From Saccoglossus kowalevskii (Eukaryota; Hemichordata; Enteropneusta; Harrimaniidae), in NCBI RefSeq assembly GCF_000003605.2, contig NW_003158228.1, positions 122,766-152,008 of the forward strand: 29,243 bases of DNA, in the 5' to 3' direction. Position numbers and translations under genes: made by a program. Shown in pieces: positions 21,768 to 29,243 of the stretch. Position 1 is the first letter of the stretch; every line of letters begins with the position of its first letter. The notes under the pieces were generated by a model. It was given only the letters and a program-made list of their open reading frames with translations, did no database searches and was not told the origin of the DNA.

Positions 21768-21820
21768 GTGTGTGTGTATGTATGTGTGTTTGTGTAGTAT
21801 GTGTATATGTGTCTGTGTCC
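21768..21820. repeat. Imperfect GT microsatellite
   Basis: A run of about 50 bases of GT with TA interruptions, leading directly into the degenerate array at 21821. Confidence 0.9.
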
Positions 21821-22765
21821 GTCTGTTCCGCTGATATCTCAAGAACCATACATCGTTTTTTGATGAAACTTGGTGCATAGATGCTCTGAACCAATGCGCA
21901 GATTTGATTAGGTTTTGGTAGAAATCCATGCATATTAATTACCTAATTTGCATGGTAATTAGGTCATTTTTAGCTGTTCCATGACTGTTCCACTGATATC
22001 TAAAGAACCACTCATTGGGTTTTGATGAAACTTGGTTCATAGACACTCTGAACTAATGCCAGGTTTTGATTAGTTTTGGATGAAATCTGTGCATATTAAT
22101 TACCTAATTTGCATAATGATTAGTAAATGTTCTGCTTTTCCATAGATTTCTCAACTAATCATGACATTTCGATGAAACTTGGTAGCTAGATGTCATAGGG
22201 CACTGCACAGACCTGGTAGTTTTTAGGGTAATATTAGTACATATTAATTACCTAATTTGCATAATAAATTAATTTTCAGCTTTTGATATTTCAAGTAGTA
22301 AGCATTACGTTTCAATGAAACATGGTACATAGATACTCAAGGACTATGCAGAGATTGATTGTTTTTGGATAAATATTTGTGCTTATTAATCACCTAATTT
22401 GCATAATTCAAATTTTCACGTATATCTCAAGTATTAATCGTCACATTTCAATGAAACTTTGTACATAGGTTCTGTAGGACTATGCAGAGACCTGATTAGT
22501 TTGGGGGTAAATAATTTGTGCCTATTAATTACCTAATTTGCATAGTTATTCAATTTTCAGCTGTTTCACTGATATCTCTATACTTTATACATAGATGCTC
22601 TAGGACAATGTACAAAGATGATCAGTTTTGGGTTAAAATCTGTTCATATTAATTCCTAATTAGCATAATATTTCATCATTTTTTGGTTCTGATCATATTT
22701 CAATGAAACTTGGCACATAGATGGTCTGTTACGGTACATTGCACAGACTTATTAGTTTTACACTC
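21821..22765. repeat. Degenerate tandem array with octamer and homeodomain-like sites
   Basis: Seven diverged units share an ordered set of phrases: CTGATATCTCAAGAACCA, then AATGAAACTTGGTACATAGAT, then ATGCAGAGA..TGATTAGTTTTGG, then ATTAATTACCTAATTTGCAT. The GAAACTTGG landmark falls at 21862, 22024, 22171, 22314, 22450 and 22702, with one unit lacking it near 22578. Unit length decreases steadily (162, 147, 143, 136, then about 126). ATTTGCAT is exact at 21946, 22107, 22255, 22397 and 22536, each about 10 bp after TTAATTA, or TTAATCA in the fourth. The open frame at 21712-21933 (minus) is a by-product. Confidence 0.9.
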
Positions 22766-25700
22766 AATTATGAAAAAGGAAATGTCTGTATGTATTTAAG
22801 TAGTCAGTCATGAATGGATTGTAAATGTAAAGCCTGTATTCAATGTTATAATGTAGTTAATCAACAGTGTTACACATTGAACACCAATGTGAAAGTTGCA
22901 TCTATAAAATACTGCATGTATAGTGCCTAATTAAATATATGTAGGTCAATTTTAAAACTTTAAATAAACAGAACTGAGTTTTTTGTTTGAACAACTAATT
23001 TACTTTAAATACTGACATATTGATTATGCTTTTGAGAATTATTTATATAATAATAGCCACTCTGGTGAGCATTTTTACATGAAAATTGGTTTAATTTTTT
23101 GTACCAAAAAATTATATCATGTTATTTTTGGAAGAAACAGACAATTTAACATTGTTTATATGTTTTAATAACCTAGAATAATGATCTGTTAAATTTGCAT
23201 AGAAGCATTAATACACTGCAGCACTTTATTAAAATTGAGAAAACGTCAGCAAATAATATCTCTGAATGAAATTTATGATCTACTACAATGTATTATAAAA
23301 TCATTTTAGAAGCACATTTGTAAATCTCTTCACAGTTCAACTAACTTTCTCTCTGGATGCAGTGCTGATAATTTCCTAAGTGCGTGGGTTGTGAACAATA
23401 AATGGTGCATGCAAGGATGGCATATGCTATGCTATAATGCCAGTATTTATCAGCTAGGGGATTCCACTATATTCATCTTTAATGGAACTCCCAGACAAGT
23501 ATATCATAAATCTTCAGAAGCCTTCCTTGTGTGTCCAGGGTTCAAAATATTCAGAAAGCTATTAAAAAGACTAGTACATATTCTAATGCAATAATGCATG
23601 TATGTACCGGTATATGCACCTGATTAGTATGAGGTTATTTTGAGGATACCGCAAAGTATGTATGAAGGCATTAAAGCAGTCAAGGCATGTAGTGTAGGCT
23701 GATGTATTCATGCAGGTATGGCCTGAGTGCTCACCGAGTGTATACTGAGTGTAGTATTTCTTATAACCTTATTATACATCTTTTTCCTATGTGTAGAAAT
23801 ACATTTTGCGTTGGGTGAACTTTTGTATTCAGTGAAATTCACAAAGGAAAGTGTTCCAAATATGGAAGACATTTAAACACATCCATAACACTTGTGAACA
23901 TGTGTGTATAGCTTTTTATTAACAGAGGAATTTTAATATTTTGGCGTCAGATGTACAACAAGTTGATCAATATATACTATAGTATGCACATTAATAACTT
24001 AATTGTTATGTATTATGTTAGTTTTTGAGATAATTTAATTGTGATATGTTAATACTGTCAGTGAATCTTGATTCCCTGGATGTTGAGTTTCAAACCCCTG
24101 GGATTTTGTTGTTGATGCAGACAGGATGTAGTTTGTTGGGGTATAAAGAAAGCCAGTTTAAAGTACATGTACATGATAAAAGTATATAAGCTATGTAGAA
24201 ATATATTTTGGCAAAAACGCTAGAGAACACATGACTGCAGGCATCTGTAGCAAACATCAAAAGAAATAAAATGATAACCATGTGACTTGGTGCATCTAGT
24301 GTAACATTCCTCATCCTTATGTATGTCCTACAGTCTACAGTGTGTAGCATAGGCAAAGTTTTGTTTCAAAATTCACCCGGCAACTAATATTTTCTTGGAT
24401 TTTGTATGTGTGTGGTCTTCTCTTGGAATATTCAAACATAATATTGTGTGTTAATTGCTCAAAATTGCATACAAATCCCTAAAGACACTACAACAAAGAA
24501 AAGTCTGCACCTGCTTGTCTCTGTATTCTCCAGTGTATTTGATTATGGTTGTTTTGAAAGTATGTATCAATCTAGTATTAAATATAACTGTTGTCTATTA
24601 TGTTAACTAATGTGTGACAAATGACATATGTGTAAATGCGTTCGCTTTATTTTGAGCATATGCATGCATGTATGCATGGCCTCTAGAATACTGGTATACA
24701 TGTATAGTATTAATGTTTTTGGAACAACTTAGATGTCATAGAAAGCACAGTGTAACTTATATATTCTATTTAATATACATAAAAAAATGGTGTCATTTTA
24801 AATTACTATTTTTGTTTGCATTGTTAGGTTTTTAAAATTGACAATTGTTGTCCATGCACCAATAGGTGTTGCTTAAATCAGCAAAGGGAATTATACAATA
24901 ACAAATTAAACCTTTTAAGGAACAAAGTGTACAAAATGTATGTATAACAAATTTCTCGGCAGACTTTACTGTTCTTTCACACTCCATGCAAAAACCATCA
25001 AAAGGTACTAACGATACTGTCACAACAATACATGGTTGCAGATCATATAGGATGTTCTTTTAATTGTTCTGACTCTTTTGTTATGAGCAAGCATCACAGT
25101 AGAAAATGCTTTCAATATTCAATATAAAATGTTAATTTACTTAGCATAGCGACATCCAAGTTTAGATATATTGATTGATGGCAGTGACGTCAAAACATAA
25201 ATCCATTTTTTTTTGCATAATCGTCCAGGTGTTGACCTTTATGCAAACTTGTCTTTTAAGGGAGTCGATTTATTTTTGGTAAAAGGATGCATTAAGGTGT
25301 GTCAGTAAAATAAATTTATCTTATTTTAGATGTTATATCTTAATGTGAAAAGTTAATACAAAGGTCATAAATGCTATTCATTGGGGATGAGATTAAGCCA
25401 TACTTTTAAACATTGTCCTGCCCAGAAGGTATTATCCTGCACTTTGGAGATTGTTGATGTACCGCTATAATCCATTTTTATTCCAGCTATATTGGATGAC
25501 TTCATCATGGTTTAACCATATAGAGGGACTGTGGTGTAACACCCCCCCCCCCCCCCCGCTGGAGACCTCCATAGATTGCCAAAATGAATGGAAAAAAAGG
25601 TTTTCCCCTCCACCAATTAATGCAAATATTACACAAGTGAAAAATGTTGTTAATGAGATGTGTAATCTTTAAATGGTGTTCTCGCATTGGTGTGGAAAAT

Positions 25701-27440
25701 ATTCAAATTTGAATAAAATCTTAGATATTGTTTTGCAGATTGTTCTAAAATATGCTATGAAAGATGCAAATTCACAAAAGAATTTATAAGTACCGGTAAT
25801 AGCCAAAACTTGTCATAACAGTGCATCTCCTATAATGGAATGCTGTTAAATGCAATAACGAGCTGAATTTATTTGATTGTAAAAATAGGTAATTGCTAGT
25901 TCAAGAAATTAGCCTTCTAAATAAATCACCTTTTCAATACAAAATAGGCTCAAAGCTGCCAATGAGGTCATCGATATGCTAAATTTGTATCTAATTTATA
26001 TGTAAAAAAACACTTGAAATGAAGCTTTGACATTTTATCTGAGTGGAACTGTCAAGAGAGATTGTTGAAAAATCCTAAATTACAGACTGTCCAACTCCTC
26101 TATATGTGCTTTAATTGCCAGGTGAATGTTGCTGATTGCTGAAGTAGTCCATTCAGAATAGGAGGAGAAACAGCGCTTGATGTTGAATTTTTAAAATTTG
26201 ATCTTTTTATCCACTTTGTTTATGTTATATTTATAGGATTATGCTAATTTTTAATTTAAATTCATAATTTGTAATTGTAATATGTCTGTCAGGTTAAAAA
26301 TTCACAGTTAACTAGGGCAATATACATTGTATGAATTTACAGAGAAATAAACACATATATTACAACGTGAAATATACCTTTCAACCTAGAATGAAATACA
26401 GATATCCAATAGAATACTATAACCTAAGTGTACAATTTAGTAATGGTCTGCTAGCTTTTTGTCATTCCCACACTTATCTTTCCTGTAGTAAATCACTTAA
26501 AAGCTTTCCATAAACTGATAGATTTTAAGTTTAATATAAAAAAGACATTGTATTTGCATTAAAATGACGTTATACTCAATACATACATGTATGTATGTAA
26601 CAGAAATTACAAGTTATTTTTAGTTGAGCTGTCAATAACATGTCCCTGTCCAGCTGTTCTCCTCCTGTACCCCACCAAGTTTTACATTTTAAATTTCATC
26701 AACAAAAACAGAAGTAAGCCAGATTGGTTTGGCAAATGCTGAATGGTGGTCAGAGTACCTACATTTTAACTATGGATGATGAATTTATTACTACTCTTGT
26801 TAGTTTTTTGGTCCAAACTGATATGTTTGACTTCCTCTCGAAAACTGTCAGGTAGATTTAATTTACAATATATAAAGAAAGTGGTTAAAAATTGTTTCTG
26901 ACTTCTGTGGCAAAATGCACTATGTGTCGTCACTAGCACTTGCAATTTGCACATACAAAAAAAAAAGTCAGGAGAGACAACAGTGACACTGAATGTCCGG
27001 AACTGTCGCCTGGCACAAAAAATATTTATAAAAAAAAAAAAATTGTTTCTGCTGGGTGCCAAAATTTGTAATCCTTTGTGTTTGCAGAGGGATTACAGCA
27101 GTTGTGTTCACGTTAGTCGGGACTCACTTGGGACCCACTTGGCTTGTGCCAAATTCATGTCTTCATTTGTCAATCTGTTATTCGACCCAAACATGGAAAA
27201 AACAATAGCATATGTTGATTGCTATATTGACCTTATATCCATTTGTTGTTAAGGTATTTATTACAAGTAATTGTGTACATATGAACGGCAAAGAAGATTC
27301 GAAAAACGTTTATTTTTTCACGTTGAGAAAATACCAGTTACAGCAGCACACTGACACTGCATCCCTGACAGTTTGCATTCATTTCATTCATTACTACAGC
27401 ATCCGATCATATATATAGCTACACTTCCTCAATCGTCATG
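22766..27440. other. Long AT-rich intergenic DNA
   Basis: No gene is supported. A Cys-rich minus-strand frame (24832-25023) and a hydrophobic one (24090-24356) lack convincing starts or family features. At 27060-27200 a strong acceptor-like TTTGTGTTTGCAG precedes an open plus-strand segment (RDYSSCVHVSRDSLGTHL) that I cannot identify. TACATGTA-type palindromes recur, for example near 24163 and 26585. Confidence 0.45.
25542..25557. repeat. C16 homopolymer
   Basis: Sixteen consecutive C on the plus strand. It creates proline and glycine runs in chance frames on both strands (25451-25672 and 25505-25687). Confidence 0.95.
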
Positions 27441-27459
27441 TCATACTAGCATTTTTCCG

Positions 27460-27670
27460 GCAAGGTCCTGACCGTTCACACACATTTTGATACAAACTCT
27501 CAGTCGCGATTATAGTCGCGTGCCTAAATCTCTAACGTGAACGACACTCTCGTCTCCAAAACCTATTATCGCATGTTAGGAAGGCAGGGCTGACTGTATT
27601 CGATAAACTGCTGAGTAAACAGTCAGCTCCAGTAATCATACCCACTGCCTCGATCCCACGTACGTGAACA
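27460..27670. other. CpG-rich, less AT-rich patch
   Basis: CpG is dense here and sparse around it: CCGG, ACCG, AGTCGCG twice in a 12-base step (near 27512-27530), ACGTGAACG, TCTCGTC, TATCGC, TTCGAT, and the palindrome CACGTACGTG at 27658. GCTGACTGT (27589-27597) and ACAGTCAGC (27619-27627) form a perfect 9-bp stem. No reading frame stands out. It may be a promoter or UTR, or a younger inserted element. Confidence 0.35.
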
Positions 27671-28858
27671 TGCTAATCATTTTACCATTGCTCTAGTTGT
27701 AGTTGATATGTTTCATATCTTGCATTTCTATTTTTCACAGTTTCATATTTACTCAAATATGCTATTTTTATTTTGTTGAACCAGTACATATCAAAATATT
27801 TCTATATTTTTCATAATTATATGAATTGCAATGATCTTCATATTTAATACTATGGATCATAATCTGTAAAACTATTATTAACTGACAGACTGCTAGCTCT
27901 TTAAAGTTACGTTTTACAGATAAATTAATAAATATAAATCTCAGTGGACACATTTAAAAATTGATCCTATAGCTTGATTACAGTATATCTGCCTAATACT
28001 AATGTTTAACTGTACTTACAGACTGCTTACAAAAAGCATCAACTGGAGTTATTTACCTTAAATGTGCTTATATTACCGTACTTGTTGTCTTGTCATTGAG
28101 TATTCCGTGGTGTATTTAAAGTTTTTCTGATATATAAATGCTGTTGTATCTCAAGTCACTTAATTAAAGCAAAGATTACAGCGACAACTTACAAGTGCTG
28201 AGTTGACAACTGCATGCATTTAATTGTGGTCTGTAGCTGTATAACAAGACTGGATCTTAGGCGAGCATGGCTTCTACATATTTGGCTTTCACTGAAATAC
28301 ATGATTGAATTAACAATTTATTCACAATGAGAACACATTAACTTTAAATTTCTCTCTGTGAAGTTTGTTATTATCACAATAATACTCATCTGAACCATAT
28401 ATTTTTCAATAATTTTGATCAGAATTTATTTTGATGGTGGTCAAATTGTAAAGAAAATCTGATACAACTTGAACTTGTTGGCTGTAGATTTATTTTGTCA
28501 TTTTCTAACTACCAGGTATTTTACTGATTCAGAAACCACTGCAGGTTTCACCTTGCATATCTAAAAACTAACTACCGGTAGCTCTGAAATAGCACATTTA
28601 GAGGTAGCTACCGAGTCACACCAATTTATCCAATAGCTAGAGTGGTTGATACGACTTTTTAGAAATTTCAATTTTAAAAACTTTTTGCTCTGCCTATTTA
28701 AGTGCCTAAGTCAACTTTTGTCACCATTTATAAATTTTTATAACAATTTTTACAAAGTTTTCAATAAGACCTATAACCAAGAGAAATTTGTCAAAAAAAA
28801 TAAATAAAAAAAATGAATGTTGGCAGGTAAAATTATAGTGTTCAAAGATTTCTACATT
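27671..28858. other. AT-rich intergenic DNA
   Basis: No gene is supported. CGGTAGCT (starting near 28575) and AGCTACCG (ending near 28613) form an 8-bp inverted pair. A-rich and T-rich runs at 28730-28815 border the retroelement fragment. Confidence 0.45.
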
Positions 28859-29243
28859 GTCTAGTGGGGCTAGCCAGTCAAAGCGTCGGATGGAGAGAAG
28901 AACCCTGAATGGTGTCTCCATGTGGAACCCATCGAGGAGCACGTACTGATTCAGTCTGCCTAGGTCCAGCACTGAACTTGTAGATTTGGTACTACGAACA
29001 CATTTGGGTAGAAGCCTAGACTTGGTTCCGGCTGATGTACCCTGTGTATGGCGCCTTTTCCCAGCAAACTGCTACTTCCTGTCTGATTGCTTCCGCCTTG
29101 CGGGAGTCCCCTGGCAATGCCCAACAGGGGAGACACTGACAGGGGAAATGGAGATATCAGCGGTATCCCGTAACAGGATGTCACCACCTGGAAAGATCCA
29201 GGGATCGGTCACCCGCTATGAGAAGTTTTGATGTTGTATAAAA
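28859..29243 (-). mobile_element. DIRS-like retrotransposon, broken reverse-transcriptase fragment
   Basis: The minus strand shows the N-terminal part of a reverse transcriptase in successive frames. In order: VTDPWI, then VVTSCYGIPLISP, then GKGAIHRV, GFYPNVFVVP, LDLGRLNQYV, HMETPFRVLLSI and DWLAPLD. These correspond to the conserved entry into the RT domain of DIRS-type elements, which are tyrosine-recombinase retrotransposons. At least two frameshifts and one stop codon (near 29219) break it. Similarity ends at about 28859, just before the first catalytic aspartate block (LxDAY), with unrelated AT-rich sequence beyond. The other end runs off the window. The fragment is much less AT-rich than its surroundings. 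A Ty3-type origin is less likely given the TDPW..VV..GY.IP signature. Confidence 0.7.

Noticed and set aside
23535-23550. GGTTCAAAAT as a tRNA or SINE B box
   Set aside because: It lacks the conserved CC and an A box at the right distance, and no cloverleaf can be drawn.
24832-25023. Cys-rich minus-strand frame as a zinc-binding domain
   Set aside because: There is no ATG start, the cysteine spacing fits no family I know, and the frame is short in AT-rich DNA.

Overview
This is an AT-rich, gene-poor stretch of animal nuclear DNA. The one intact gene is a metazoan-type class A GPCR. The rest is long non-coding sequence, satellites, microsatellites, degenerate arrays, a small TIR element and a piece of a DIRS-like retroelement. 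There is no operon structure and no rRNA, tRNA or CRISPR that I can support. A marine invertebrate bilaterian fits best (mollusc, annelid, brachiopod or invertebrate deuterostome). That is inferred from genome style, and the sequence does not settle it.

Layout, left to right. 1-615 is a 25-bp satellite with a 150-bp (6 x 25) higher-order pattern, running off the left edge. 1750-2180 is a small block bounded by two CTCF-like motifs in the same orientation, with a 60/63-bp minisatellite inside. 2855-3913 (minus strand) is an intronless-looking rhodopsin-class GPCR; its NRY and NPxxYG signatures recall melatonin-receptor-like and related orphan receptors. From 3.9 to 15.1 kb I see AT-rich DNA with a possible 65-residue membrane micropeptide (7580-7777), degenerate repeats of about 110-165 bp (9.15-9.7 kb; a 141-bp pair at 10.4-10.6 kb), inverted repeats and a diverged duplication (13.8/14.4 kb). 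15128-15435 is a young 53-bp tandem array.

Further right: 17450-17581 is a hAT-like MITE carrying a perfect CRE palindrome. 18199-18405 is a 21-bp minisatellite whose units resemble ZNF143/THAP11 sites. 20383-20721 is a non-AT-rich island open on both strands, unidentified. 21679-22765 combines a CTCF-like site, a hairpin, a GT microsatellite and a seven-unit array in which five units carry an exact POU octamer beside a TTAATTA or TTAATCA homeodomain-like site. Unit length falls steadily from about 162 to about 126 bp along it. 27460-27670 is a CpG-rich patch. 28859-29243 (minus strand) is a broken reverse-transcriptase fragment of a DIRS-like retrotransposon continuing past the window.

Only the GPCR is a confident protein gene. 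It would act alone at the cell surface, and no pathway can be read from its neighbours. The most unusual material is in the repeats: the higher-order satellite, the octamer-bearing array and the arrayed transcription-factor-like sites.
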